A stretch of 64,000 bases of DNA from Diprion similis (GCF_021155765.1 NC_060117.1:8336001-8400000); one strand, 5' to 3'. Shown: positions 8,507 through 18,737, numbered from the stretch's first letter. The notes: generated from the letters alone by a model not told the origin. Program-made: numbers and translations.

Positions 8507-10402
8507 ATGAAAACCCCACCGCCGCCAAGTAATCACTCAGGACCTATAATCAGGCCTCAAGGGAAAAGGAAAGCTGAGGATTCATCTAATGACTCGATAA
8601 TTCTTGCCGATACAAACAACGACGATGAGGCAATATCGAAGCCCATCCACGATAAGGGTTTGCCCAGCAGTTCGACCAAAAATACCGGCGCGTCCGGAAA
8701 GTCACAGGTGGTCTCGACGATGACTTCATCATTAGCAAGACGTGGCAAGAGTGCGAAATGCATGCCTAAACCCAACTTAGTAGTAAGAAAAAAGATGAAG
8801 CCTGAAATCGCAGACAATTCCGAACCATCAGAAGCCCGCGAAATCTTAAAAAATATCAACGAATCTCCGAAAACAAACACCGACAACCGGAAGGCCGGAA
8901 CACCAGAAGATATTCGGATGCTAGACACAGCCGCTGCAAACCGAGTCAGGCCGGCAGCCCATCAAGCCTCTGAGCTGGAATTGAAATTAACCGTGGCTCT
9001 GAATGAAATTGAAGAATTAAAAAAAGCGAACTATGAGCTAGCATCCGAAATTGAGTCCCTCAAAATGAGGACAAATTTTACCGTTGCCGAATTGAAATCA
9101 GCAAACGATGTTGACGCCAACCCGAACCAGAACAATACCCCAGAGATGAGCGGATTACATCGTGATGATCAACAATACCCTCCGTCGACCAGCGGCTTAT
9201 CGTCAACTGCGACCCATAACAACTTCAACTCGGACGCTTCCTGTGTTCTCTCCGACGACCATCTCCAAGATGCGACAAGACCTTCGCAGCATCGACGAGA
9301 ACAGTCGTCACTCCACCCATCCGGTATCGCGTTGCCCACTCAATATCTAAAAAAACAAACGAAACCCCCACCGATAATAACAGTAGGTCAATCAGCTAAA
9401 GTCATCTTAAATTTCATGGCAATTTCAATGAACACAAAAAATTTTCACATAAAAAGAATAAGGAATAACAAACATTTAATCGTTGTCGGTAACAAGCAGG
9501 ATTACAAACAGACTTGCGAACGTCTGAAAGAAAGAAAAATTAACTTCTTCACTTTCACGCCCAGCGACGAAAAACTTAAAACAGTCTTACTGAAGGGTAT
9601 AGAAGGCGACTTTGACCCTCAGAACATTCTCGAAGATTTACAAGCTCAAAATGTAGAGGGCTCAGAATTTTTACAGGTCACAAGTTTTTCGACAGTGAAC
9701 TCGAAAAAAAATAACAGAGTCTTACCTATATTCCTAGTGAAAATATCGGCAAATAGTAATGTGTTGAAATTATCTAGCGTAAAAAAAGTCCTATACCAAG
9801 CAGTAACTTGGGAAGCGTTGAAAAAAGCGAACAGAATACAATGTAAGCGTTGTCAAAGAATCGGCCACGTAGCGAACAATTGCAACCTAGACTTTCGATG
9901 CGTTAAATGCGCTACTTCTCACGAACCAGGGAAATGCAGTATCAAACCCCAGGCTGCAGACACGCCATCTGATAAGTCAACTATTTACTGTGTAAATTGC
10001 AAAGAGTACGGCCATCCGGCATCTTGCAGGGGTTGCCCAAAATTAGTAGAGTACGATAACATGATTAGAAAAAAAATTGAAGAAGCCAACCAAAATAAAC
10101 AGGTCAATTTACAAAAAATCAGCAAAGCAGTAGAGCCCAAGACCACTTATAGTGCAATCGTAGCAGGTACAACAAATAAAGAGCAGCGACCAGACCACAA
10201 ATCGAATCAGAGAGTCGACCCAATCGCGACGTCCGAAAAGCCCTTCGCGCAAAACTCTGAAGGTAGCGACGTTAATAAAAATTTCTTTGAGTTTCTTAGT
10301 AACCAGTTACTGAAAATTCAAGAAGCCGTTGCTCAGAATTCGCTCAGTATCCAGAACTTATACTCCCAACTCGATAATTTCTTTTCAGCCGATGACACAT
10401 AA
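8507..10402 (+). CDS. LINE A1 ORF1 protein (nucleic-acid-binding, CCHC knuckles)
   Basis: 631 codons from an ATG directly after the GC-rich 5' UTR block. The N-terminal 150 residues are polar and low in complexity. A heptad-like segment at about 155-192 (ELKLTVALNEIEELKKAN) predicts a coiled coil. A PRE_C2HC-like region spans about 311-430. Three zinc knuckles follow: CKRCQRIGHVANNC near 445, CVKCATSHEPGKC near 465, and CVNCKEYGHPASCRGC near 495. In Jockey-type LINEs this protein binds element RNA and forms the RNP with ORF2. In knuckle 3, C replaces the Y found in A3; the metal ligands are unaffected. The stop and the ORF2 start overlap as TAATG at 10400-10404, suggesting coupled reinitiation. 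Confidence 0.93.
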   Translation: MKTPPPPSNHSGPIIRPQGKRKAEDSSNDSIILADTNNDDEAISKPIHDKGLPSSSTKNTGASGKSQVVSTMTSSLARRGKSAKCMPKPNLVVRKKMKPEIADNSEPSEAREILKNINESPKTNTDNRKAGTPEDIRMLDTAAANRVRPAAHQASELELKLTVALNEIEELKKANYELASEIESLKMRTNFTVAELKSANDVDANPNQNNTPEMSGLHRDDQQYPPSTSGLSSTATHNNFNSDASCVLSDDHLQDATRPSQHRREQSSLHPSGIALPTQYLKKQTKPPPIITVGQSAKVILNFMAISMNTKNFHIKRIRNNKHLIVVGNKQDYKQTCERLKERKINFFTFTPSDEKLKTVLLKGIEGDFDPQNILEDLQAQNVEGSEFLQVTSFSTVNSKKNNRVLPIFLVKISANSNVLKLSSVKKVLYQAVTWEALKKANRIQCKRCQRIGHVANNCNLDFRCVKCATSHEPGKCSIKPQAADTPSDKSTIYCVNCKEYGHPASCRGCPKLVEYDNMIRKKIEEANQNKQVNLQKISKAVEPKTTYSAIVAGTTNKEQRPDHKSNQRVDPIATSEKPFAQNSEGSDVNKNFFEFLSNQLLKIQEAVAQNSLSIQNLYSQLDNFFSADDT

Positions 10403-13400
10403 TGGCAGAAAATAAGCTCAGGGTCGACAAACTTAATATCATTGCGATTAATGTAAACTCTATTATCACCATTCAACGCAGGATTAACCTGTCCGAATTA
10501 GTAGCCAAGTACAAACCAGACTTTGTCCTGCTAAGCGAAACAAAGCTTAACAGTCGATTCAAAATTGCTATTGAAAATTATACAATGAACAGAAACGATA
10601 GACCGAATTCGAAGCAGGGCGGTGGAACTGCAATGCTGATAAAGAACCCATTTGAATTTGTGCAGATTACGCCAGTATGTTTGTCAGGGGCAAAAGTCTT
10701 AGAAGCTTCGGTCGTCAAATTGAAAGTTAACAACTCTCTCAACTTATTCATAATTGCTGCTTATGCACCGGGTGGTCATAAAAAAGAATTTATTCCTGAG
10801 ATCGGTAAGCTCTTTGAAGAGTTGGATTTATCTGATCCCTCGAACCTGTATATTTTGGCTGGAGATCTCAATGCAAAACACACCTCGTGGCAGAACGCAA
10901 CCAATAATCCCAGAGGCGTATTGTTGCATAAATGGATTGATGATAACGAAATTAATCTAAGACTGCAGCTATTTGGCTCACTGTTGCCTTCGTATCCGCG
11001 AGGGAGTTCATTTATTGACATATGCTTAGCGGACAACAGATTAACGGCTCATGGAATAACAGAAGATTACAGGCTCGAGTCGCTACCGTACGACAGTGAC
11101 CACAATGCGATCCTAATGTCCTTTTCATTTCATACGTCACTTCCGTTTGTTTTAGAAAGAAAAACCGAAAATCGTTCATATAACTTTGCCGCGACAGACT
11201 GGGAATCTTTCGCAAAGTGTGTCGACAAATCGAAGGATTTAGAAATCCCCGACGATAGAAATCTGGCTAATACCGAAATTGATAGTTACCTATCCAAGAT
11301 TGATAGCGTTATCAAAGATGCCGTAGACAAAATAGTGCCGAAAATTAAAACGAACCAGAACACCTTAAAAGCATATACCACACACGAAATAAAAAATCTA
11401 CACAAACACAAAACTTACTTAATCTCGCAGATAAACAAACTCCACAAACAAAATGCACGAGGTAATCTAGTACGTTTGAATATCTTAAAAGACTTATTGA
11501 AAAAAACCCGAAATAAAATTAAGACAAAACTCGCTACCTCGGTAAACGGATATTGGGAAAACAAAATCAGAAATATCAGTATGGATAAAGCGGACAAGAT
11601 GTTTCCGCAAATGAATAGACTTTTCAGACCCCGTGGCTCAGCTCCTATACCTATTTTAACTGTGCCTAGCGACAAAGTAAATCTTTTAACGGATGATAGA
11701 ATCACTCATGATGCCGTGGCCAGGGACCAGTCAAATAACTTCATTATTGCAAAGCAAGACGATAAACTGAATTTGATCGGGGCGCATTTCGCCGCCACAA
11801 ATATCCAGAACGTTAACTTAGGAAAACCCAATCTTATAAAAATAGTTGAAACTAAAGTTTCGGAACTAAAACGAGAGATGGAGGAAGACAAAGCCAGCAA
11901 CAGAACGGTAGTTTCCTTCTCTAAACACAACACAGCGACTTGTCCTTCAAGGGAGGAAACTCCAAACTACTTTACGTCTCTATCCGAGTTATTCACGTTA
12001 TTTGAAAACCTGAATAATAAGAAGTCTGCGGGATACGATAACATCCCCAATGTAGTCCTTAAGCACTTACCACGTAAGATTATTAGTTATTATTGTATTT
12101 TGTTTAACAATGCTCTGAACAACATGTACTTCCCTGATTGTTGGAGAACTGCCAAAGTCGTTGCCTTACTAAAAAAAGATAAAGAAAGCTCAAACCCCTC
12201 TAGTTACAGGCCAATCAGCCTGCTGCCAAACATAAGTAAAATATTCGAGGTAGTAGTGAACAAGTCCTTAGCAGTATTTTGTGACGAAAACGAGATTATT
12301 CCTGAGAGCCAGTTTGGCTTCCGTCACAGACACTCGACAATCCACGCAATATCCAAATTCACCTCGGACATCTGCTGGTCTCTGAATAACAGCGAATGCG
12401 TGGCAGCATGCCTGATTGACCTGGAAAAAGCGTTTGACACCGTCTGGCTGGACGGGTTGTTCTATAAGCTAATGAAGAAGAATTTTCCCAAACATCTGAT
12501 AAAGATGCTGTGGGTGATGTTGCATGATAAATATTTCCACGTCTGCGACGGATCAAACACATCCTCCATAAAGTTCGCCATTGCCGATGGTCTGCAACAG
12601 GGGACTGTCAACTCGCCTATTTTATTCAACATATTCAATAGCGATATTTTGACACTGTTTGACCTGAATAAGGTTGCCTCGAAAAAAGCAATCGCCTTCG
12701 CGGACGATCTGGTTGTCTACATCTCAGGCAACAAACCCTCCGAACTGAAAGTACAGCTGCAAGAACTTTTCATAAAACTGATAGATTATTACAATACTTG
12801 GAAGTTAAAAATTAATACGTCAAAATGTGAGACAATTTTATTCAGGCCAAATCTTAAGTTTGCCAATCGTGATACCAAAAAGAATTGGAGAAATTTCTCA
12901 ATCTCCGACGGCAGAAACGGAGGTCACGCGGTTCCGCATAAAGATATAGTCAAGTATTTGGGAATTAATATAGACTTTCAATTGAAATTCAATTTACACG
13001 TCAACGCCCAGTTGGCAAGGGCACAGAAGGCGTTCAACAGTGCGAACCGTCTGTTTTATTGTAAATATTTAGACAAGAGGATAAAAATTCTATGTTACCT
13101 GCTTCTGATCAGACCTATAATAACGTATGGGTGTCCAATATGGTTCAACCTGAGCGCGGGAACCATGGATAAAATACGTGTTTTTGAAAGAAAATGTATC
13201 CGCGCCTGTCTGGGCAAGTACAGGTCGGCGTCGTCTCTCTATGTTCGATTCATTAGTAACGCGGAAATCTATAATGAGGCGAACATAAACAGGATCGATT
13301 GCTTCATATTGAGGCTGATAAGGAACCATTTCGCAAATGCAGTAAAGATCGGAGAAAATAATCTCATTCGTGGTCCATTTTTTCCGAATCCGTTATATTT

Positions 13401-13656
13401 TGCCAAATCTTTGTTATCAGGGTTCATTCCGCCGGAGGCCTTTACTTATCTGGACGAGAACGGATACATTCAAGATGCAAACAGTATTTCTATCATCTAT
13501 CATGTATTGAGAGGCACTCGACAAAAACAAATTTTATACACTCCCGCTCCAAATGTCAACACCGCGCTAATGCGATTTAACACCGATTTACCAGACAAAG
13601 ATGTATCCGACAGACATAGACAAAACAACGACAAGTATTGGTGGCTCAACCGCTAG
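10402..13656 (+). CDS. LINE A1 ORF2 protein (APE endonuclease and reverse transcriptase)
   Basis: 1084 codons, open throughout, sharing one base with the ORF1 stop. The N-terminal APE-type endonuclease has SETKL near residue 45, GDLNAKHTSW near 153 and SDHNAI near 231. The reverse transcriptase has KKSAGYDNIPN near 539, YRPISLLPNISKIFE, FGFRHRHST near 637, DLEKAFDTVWLDG near 670, LQQGTVNSPILFN near 730, and the catalytic FADD near 765, then KYLGINID near 851. The C-terminus has a Cys-containing RKCIRACLGKYRS segment. No RNase H is seen, as expected for the Jockey type. The endonuclease presumably nicks the 5S gene on the strand that primes reverse transcription. I infer sequence specificity from three identically placed family members. 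Confidence 0.94.
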   Translation: MAENKLRVDKLNIIAINVNSIITIQRRINLSELVAKYKPDFVLLSETKLNSRFKIAIENYTMNRNDRPNSKQGGGTAMLIKNPFEFVQITPVCLSGAKVLEASVVKLKVNNSLNLFIIAAYAPGGHKKEFIPEIGKLFEELDLSDPSNLYILAGDLNAKHTSWQNATNNPRGVLLHKWIDDNEINLRLQLFGSLLPSYPRGSSFIDICLADNRLTAHGITEDYRLESLPYDSDHNAILMSFSFHTSLPFVLERKTENRSYNFAATDWESFAKCVDKSKDLEIPDDRNLANTEIDSYLSKIDSVIKDAVDKIVPKIKTNQNTLKAYTTHEIKNLHKHKTYLISQINKLHKQNARGNLVRLNILKDLLKKTRNKIKTKLATSVNGYWENKIRNISMDKADKMFPQMNRLFRPRGSAPIPILTVPSDKVNLLTDDRITHDAVARDQSNNFIIAKQDDKLNLIGAHFAATNIQNVNLGKPNLIKIVETKVSELKREMEEDKASNRTVVSFSKHNTATCPSREETPNYFTSLSELFTLFENLNNKKSAGYDNIPNVVLKHLPRKIISYYCILFNNALNNMYFPDCWRTAKVVALLKKDKESSNPSSYRPISLLPNISKIFEVVVNKSLAVFCDENEIIPESQFGFRHRHSTIHAISKFTSDICWSLNNSECVAACLIDLEKAFDTVWLDGLFYKLMKKNFPKHLIKMLWVMLHDKYFHVCDGSNTSSIKFAIADGLQQGTVNSPILFNIFNSDILTLFDLNKVASKKAIAFADDLVVYISGNKPSELKVQLQELFIKLIDYYNTWKLKINTSKCETILFRPNLKFANRDTKKNWRNFSISDGRNGGHAVPHKDIVKYLGINIDFQLKFNLHVNAQLARAQKAFNSANRLFYCKYLDKRIKILCYLLLIRPIITYGCPIWFNLSAGTMDKIRVFERKCIRACLGKYRSASSLYVRFISNAEIYNEANINRIDCFILRLIRNHFANAVKIGENNLIRGPFFPNPLYFAKSLLSGFIPPEAFTYLDENGYIQDANSISIIYHVLRGTRQKQILYTPAPNVNTALMRFNTDLPDKDVSDRHRQNNDKYWWLNR

Positions 13657-13901
13657 CAATAGCAGCCAACTTGTCTCTCACAAAAAATGCAGATTTATAA
13701 AATGATGTACATGTGACAGCACTAATTAGCACTCTAAGTATCTTCAGCTTCGTTATTACACTCAATTATCATAATGTTTCCGCGAAGGATATTCTATCCT
13801 GTTACTTTCCTACCCCCTCCTCTTATTTATTTCCCGTATCCTCTTTTATTTATTGCAGTTTGTAAGTATTAGTGTAAGGTCTTAGAAATTAAGTAATCTG
13901 T

Positions 13902-13933
13902 TGATCAGTTTTTGTACCCCTTTTTCCTGATCA
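13902..13933 (+). other. Conserved 3' UTR stem-loop, family A
   Basis: TGATCAG pairs with CTGATCA around a T/C-rich loop of about 18 nt. The same hairpin lies at 32400-32431 (A2) and 63435-63466 (A3), and its GATCAG/CTGATC core is shared with family C. It may be the 3' RNA recognised by the reverse transcriptase, by analogy with other LINEs. Confidence 0.6.
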
Positions 13934-14177
13934 TCATCCAGTCTAGGCATTATACATTTGCAACCTCTATGGGCTATTTCAATTATTTCCTATTGATTGT
14001 ACGAAACGTACCTTGAAAGCTATTAGAAGAGACTGCAGCAGACGTGTAGTGCTCGCATTGAGGGCCATAACGCACTAGTTATATAATTGATTGTTAACAT
14101 GTTTTGTAAGCTTTTCTTGTTTTTTCTTGATGTACCATGGTTTTTATTGTGGGTTATAATAAACTTATTTTCAAAGC

Positions 14178-14274
14178 AAGTACTGGTTCTTGTCCGATCA
14201 CCGAAGTCAAGCAACATTTGGCGCGGTCAGTACTTGGATGGGTGACCGCTTGGGAACACCGCGTGCCGTTGGCA
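14178..14274 (+). rRNA. 5S rRNA 3' portion after LINE A1
   Basis: Nucleotides 23-119, beginning with the target duplication. Carries C36T (shared with the upstream half), C29T and G64T. The internal control region is nearly intact. Confidence 0.9.
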
Positions 14275-14349
14275 TTTTTTTTTCCAAAGACGGATCTAAC
14301 GTTTGGCACCATTTTTAGGAATTTAAAGAAGCAGAGATTTATCTCCTTC

Positions 14350-14389
14350 GGCAACGGCCATACCATGTTAAAAGTACCGGTTCTCGTCC
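14350..14389 (+). rRNA. 5S rRNA 5' half, cut by LINE B1
   Basis: Nucleotides 1-40 with G21A. Only one spacer separates it from the fragment at 14178. Confidence 0.9.
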
Positions 14390-14608
14390 AGTCGCGCTCC
14401 GTCGCACGTTCCAAACGTCTCGGCGCTGTATTTTTGATCACATTTTGATTGAAAAGTTGAATTAACAATATCGATAATAGTACGATTCTAAACCCAGTAA
14501 ATTATTTGATTGAAATAATAAAAATTTTAATAAGTAAGCTATTACTACAAGCTACCAAATACAATTAGTGGCACAGAAGGCACACCTAACCTCACAGGGC
14601 TTCCACAT

Positions 14609-15955
14609 GTGTCGCCAACAGCAGTGGATCTCAGCACGGTAATCATTCCAAGCAAAAGAAAACGCAGTGGAAATGCAACTACAACAACCGAAGCTAAATC
14701 TAAAATTTCTAAAATGACTAATCAGCAAGTAAAAGTACCTACTATTACCGTGTCAAACAGATATAATGTGCTTGCAAATGACAATACCATGGAAACAGAT
14801 GACGAGGAAACTAATCAACAACTGTCAAACAACAACGAAAAATCACCAACTGCAAAACACACACAAGATACAGCAGCTAAAAAAGAGAAAAAACCTCCTC
14901 CAATTTCCATACACGGTAAGGTTAACGATCACTCAAAGATAACAGAAATAATAAAAAATCTAGTGAAAGGAAAATTTTACATCAAGTACCATCAATATAA
15001 CTCCGAGATCTACACAACGTCAATTATTGATTATACTAAGTTACTAGAGCATCTGAAAGCCACGGATGTTAAGTTTCACACCTACTTACTAAAAAATGAA
15101 AAAAAGAAAACCTTTGTCATCAAAGGACTGCACGAGGTAACTAAACTGGAACAAATTCAAGCTGAACTCCAAGAAATTGGATTTGACGACACTCAGATTA
15201 GTCTTATGAAAGGTACTAAATATCCTATATTCATGGTGGCAGTTCCAGCTGACACCCAACTCAAACATGTCAAACAAAAAGCACAACTACTATGCAACAC
15301 CAAGGTTACGTGGGAAAACTATGAAACGAAAAGAAGAGTTTCGCAGTGTCATCGCTGCCAAGAGTGGGGCCATGCAACTGTCAACTGCTTTGCAGAACCA
15401 GCATGCCTCAAACGTGGAGAGGCACACTTAACCAAAGAGTGCCAAAAACCCAAAACGACACCATCTAAATGTGTCAATTGTGGTGGTGAACACCCGGCAA
15501 ATGCCACCATCTGCGATGCATATCACAGAAGATTACAACAAATAGCGAAAAGATCAGCCAACGCGAAACAAGCGATATCACAGCCAAGTACAAGAGACCA
15601 CAACAATAACACACCAATTCTAAATGACCAGCAACACTTCCCACCACTCCCAGTCAGGACTCCAGATTCAAACACCAACCCCTGGTTCAACAACGGCGTA
15701 CAGCAGAGTAACTCGAGCAATACATCTAATCAGGAAAGATTGAACACTAATATTAATAATGATCACCAAGTAAGTAATGAAATGTCTGACCTCCTAGAAC
15801 TAACTAATGAGATTAAAAGCATTAATCAACTTGTAAATATAAAAAAAATGTTAGAACTAGCAAAAGAACTCCATAAAAATCTAAAAAATTGCACAACACA
15901 AACGGAAAAATTTGGCGTATTCGCAGATTTTACAGCTAAATTAGAATCACCATAG
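14609..15955 (+). CDS. LINE B1 ORF1 protein (PRE_C2HC and CCHC knuckles)
   Basis: 448 codons as bounded here, but the first codon is GTG. The frame stays open upstream without any ATG, and the first in-frame ATG is at 14714. A PRE_C2HC-like region (FYIKYHQYNSEIY onward) precedes three knuckles: CHRCQEWGHATVNC near 245, a second reading CLKRGEAHLTKEC, and CVNCGGEHPANATIC. In the second, Arg replaces the second Cys found in B2 and B3, so that knuckle is probably lost. A Gln/Asn/Ser-rich tail follows. The role is RNA binding in the retrotransposition RNP. The true start is uncertain; a non-AUG start is possible. Confidence 0.85.
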   Translation: MSPTAVDLSTVIIPSKRKRSGNATTTTEAKSKISKMTNQQVKVPTITVSNRYNVLANDNTMETDDEETNQQLSNNNEKSPTAKHTQDTAAKKEKKPPPISIHGKVNDHSKITEIIKNLVKGKFYIKYHQYNSEIYTTSIIDYTKLLEHLKATDVKFHTYLLKNEKKKTFVIKGLHEVTKLEQIQAELQEIGFDDTQISLMKGTKYPIFMVAVPADTQLKHVKQKAQLLCNTKVTWENYETKRRVSQCHRCQEWGHATVNCFAEPACLKRGEAHLTKECQKPKTTPSKCVNCGGEHPANATICDAYHRRLQQIAKRSANAKQAISQPSTRDHNNNTPILNDQQHFPPLPVRTPDSNTNPWFNNGVQQSNSSNTSNQERLNTNINNDHQVSNEMSDLLELTNEIKSINQLVNIKKMLELAKELHKNLKNCTTQTEKFGVFADFTAKLESP

Positions 15956-15960
15956 ATAAC

Positions 15961-18638
15961 ATAAAAATATGTAGTTGGAACGCAAACGGTTTGAAAAATA
16001 AACTAGGAGAAGTTATTCAATTCTTAAATAGTCACAAAATTGATATATTTCTAATTAATGAAACTAGACTGAGTGAAAAAGATAAACTTAAAGTTAAAAA
16101 CTACAACTGTCTACGCAAAGACAAAAGTTATTCCGCAGGTGGAGTTGCAATATTAATTAAAAAAGATTTAGCTTATAAGGAACTTAGTATAGATAATAAT
16201 GTTACTATAGAATGTATCTGCATTAGATTAGCAAGTAATATTTGCATAACTGCGGCCTACAATAGTCCAGCTAATAACCTTACAACTCAAGAATTAGATT
16301 CTGTTCTCGGTATAGGTGACAAAGTACTGTTGGTTGGGGATCTCAACGCCAGACATCTCAGCTGGAACAATCATATTAATAATAGCAGAGGATTAACACT
16401 CTTTAACTACACGCTAATAACAATTGCAGTATTATCTTTCCAGACGAACCAACACACTATCCCATTAACAATTCCACTCCTACCACTATAGATATTGCCA
16501 TAAATAAAAACGTCAGTCAGGCATCAGACATGAGAGTCCTACATGAACTAAACTCAGACCACACACCGGTTGTACTAGAACTAGGATCACAAGAAAGAAA
16601 TTGTGCTCTAAAAACCGCCTACGATTACAAAAAAGCGGATTGGGTTAATTTTAGAAAACACCTTAATCAGAAAACAATCCTCACATCAAAAATTGAAACA
16701 AAAGATGAGCTGGATCCAACAATACAGAAATTCACCAGTGACATCCGCAGCAGCATAAATAAAACTATCACCAAAACAACCTTTAAAAACCTACAAGACA
16801 ACCTACCACATGATATACTGCAAATGATCAAGCAGAGAAATCATCTCAGGAAAATTTGGCAGCGCTCCAGGCAAAATAAAGACAAAATTGTAGTAACAAG
16901 ACTCACTCATCAAATAAGAACAGCTATAATCAATTGCAGAAATAAGGAATGGTCCAACAAGTTAGAAAAGCTGAATCCACATGATAACTCGCTGTGGAGA
17001 ATGACTAGAATATTGAAAATGGAAGATAACAATATACCATCGCTGGTTAAAAATGGAGTTGAAGCTTTCACTAATTACGACAAAGCTAACATGTTGGCAG
17101 ACCAATTCGAGCAGGTTCATAATATAGATCTAATTAACAACACATCTGAACAAGCAGATATAATAAAACAAGTAAAGAAATATCTAGAAGAAACTGATAA
17201 TGAAAACTGGGATCAGTTTATAACGTCACCACGAGAACTGTCATCTATAATCAAAAAGTTACCTTCTAAAAAAGCTCCAGGACAAGACGCTATACAGAAC
17301 ATTGTTCTTAAAAACCTATCACGAAAAGCACTTGTACAACTCACATACATAATAAACAACTCGATCAAGCTATCCTACTTCCCCCAGTACTGGAAAACAG
17401 GACAAATTGTTCCAATCAAAAAACCTGGCAAAGTTAGTACAGATCCAAGTAGTCATCGTCCAATCAGCCTCCTCCCGACAATGAGTAAGGTCTACGAAAA
17501 GGTGATTCTTGAGAGAATCACACAACACAATGAAAAAAACAACGTGCTAGTAGATCATCAGTTTGGGTTCAGAAGCAAGCATAACACGGTACAGCAAGTA
17601 ACGAGAATTGTAAACGACATCTCAATTAACTTCAACAGAAACCTAGTCACGTCACTGCTTTTACTTGACATAGAAAAAGCATTTGATCGAGTGTGGATAG
17701 ATGGCCTATCCTTTAAACTGATAAATTACAATTACCCACCAACACTTATCAAACTCATTTACTCGTATCTATCTGACAGACACTTTGTCGTGTCTGTTAA
17801 TGGTACCATTTCAACTAGAAGAAAAATCAAAGCTGGTGTCCCACAAGGCTCAGTTATTGGCCCCGTACTCTTCAATGTCTACCTTAATGATATTCCTACA
17901 TTTGCTAAAACGAGCTCAGCCCTGTTTGCAGATGATACAGCCATCTATGCACACTCCTTCAGTGCCATCACCGCTGCCAAACAACTGCAAGTGCACATAA
18001 ACATACTTGAAAAATTCTACACCAAGTGGAAAATTTCACCAAATGCGTCCAAGACCGAAGTCATAACTTTTGCAAAGAAAAGAAATAATACAAGAATATT
18101 CCAACCAATAAAAGTATACAATCACAGTATAGAACCAACCAGTACAGTCAAATACTTAGGCGTTCATCTAGATCCCAAACTGACATACCATGCTCACATC
18201 AAGCAAACAATCAGAAAAGCATTTATAGTACAGAAGAAAGTGTACCCTTTGATGGTGAAGGGCTCACCACTATCTATAAAAAACAAAAAATTAATTTACA
18301 CAATGATCTTGAGACCAATCCTGACGTATGCAGCCCCGGTGTGGTGCGGTGCATCCCCAACCAACTTACTACTTCTCCAAAGATACCAAAATAAGTGCCT
18401 AAGACTCGTTCTCTCAGAGAACAGATACGCTAAAATTAAAACAATGCACGAGACTGCCGACATGATATTCATAAAAGACTATATATACAAACTAGCAAAT
18501 AACTTCTATGAACAACAATTAAATAACAATAATCTTACAAAAAACATTACAAATATAAGAAGACACAATATACCTCACACGTTTAAACATAAACTACCTT
18601 ATCAAAAACTCGAAATATTTAACAACACAAAAATATAA
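15961..18638 (+). pseudogene. LINE B1 ORF2 (APE and reverse transcriptase), frameshifted
   Basis: The frame begins 5 nt after the ORF1 stop at ATA (ATG in B2). The endonuclease part shows CSWNANGLKNKL, INETRLSEKDKL and GDLNARHLSWNN. A one-base deletion near 16411-16425, relative to B2 and B3, shifts the frame just after GLTLFNYT. The rest is open to 18638: SDHTPVVLEL, KKAPGQDAIQN, HRPISLLPTMSK, FGFRSKHNTVQQ, DIEKAFDRVWIDG, AGVPQGSVIGPVLFN, FADDTAIYA and KYLGVHLDPKLTYH. About 890 codons if unbroken, shorter than A and C because the C-terminal region is reduced. Only one clear inactivating change makes this a young copy. Confidence 0.9.
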
Positions 18639-18703
18639 ATAACTGAAACAAATGCTATTTCGTAAACAGCAAACAGGCTCATATTATGTCTGGGAGAATT
18701 TTC

Positions 18704-18737
18704 GATCACAGGTTTTTGCGCGTACTTTTCCTGTATC
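18704..18737 (+). other. 3' UTR stem-loop, family B
   Basis: GATcACAGG pairs with CCTGTATC across a T-rich loop (TTTTTGCGCGTACTTTT), with one bulged C. Also present at 37425-37459 (B2) and 53992-54025 (B3). It is analogous in position and loop composition to the A/C hairpin but different in sequence. Confidence 0.5.

Larger units (their letters stand above)
8278..14177 (+). mobile_element. LINE A1, full-length 5S-specific Jockey-type element
   Basis: About 5.9 kb, with a 229 nt 5' UTR (GC-rich hairpin-forming block near 8448-8475), ORF1, ORF2 and a 3' UTR of about 520 nt holding an AATAAA (14158-14163). It lies between nucleotide 39 and nucleotide 23-25 of one 5S gene, giving a duplication of about 15-17 bp. 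The 3' end is not a poly(A) tract but ATTTTCAAAGC or similar. Both ORFs are open, so this is the best candidate for an active copy here. A2 and A3 are its relatives. The family assignment rests on protein architecture; an RT tree was not run. Confidence 0.93.

Noticed and set aside
10776-11933. Minus-strand frames across LINE ORF2 (also in A2, A3, C1)
   Set aside because: They are conserved only because they mirror the coding strand of ORF2 and contain no motif of their own.
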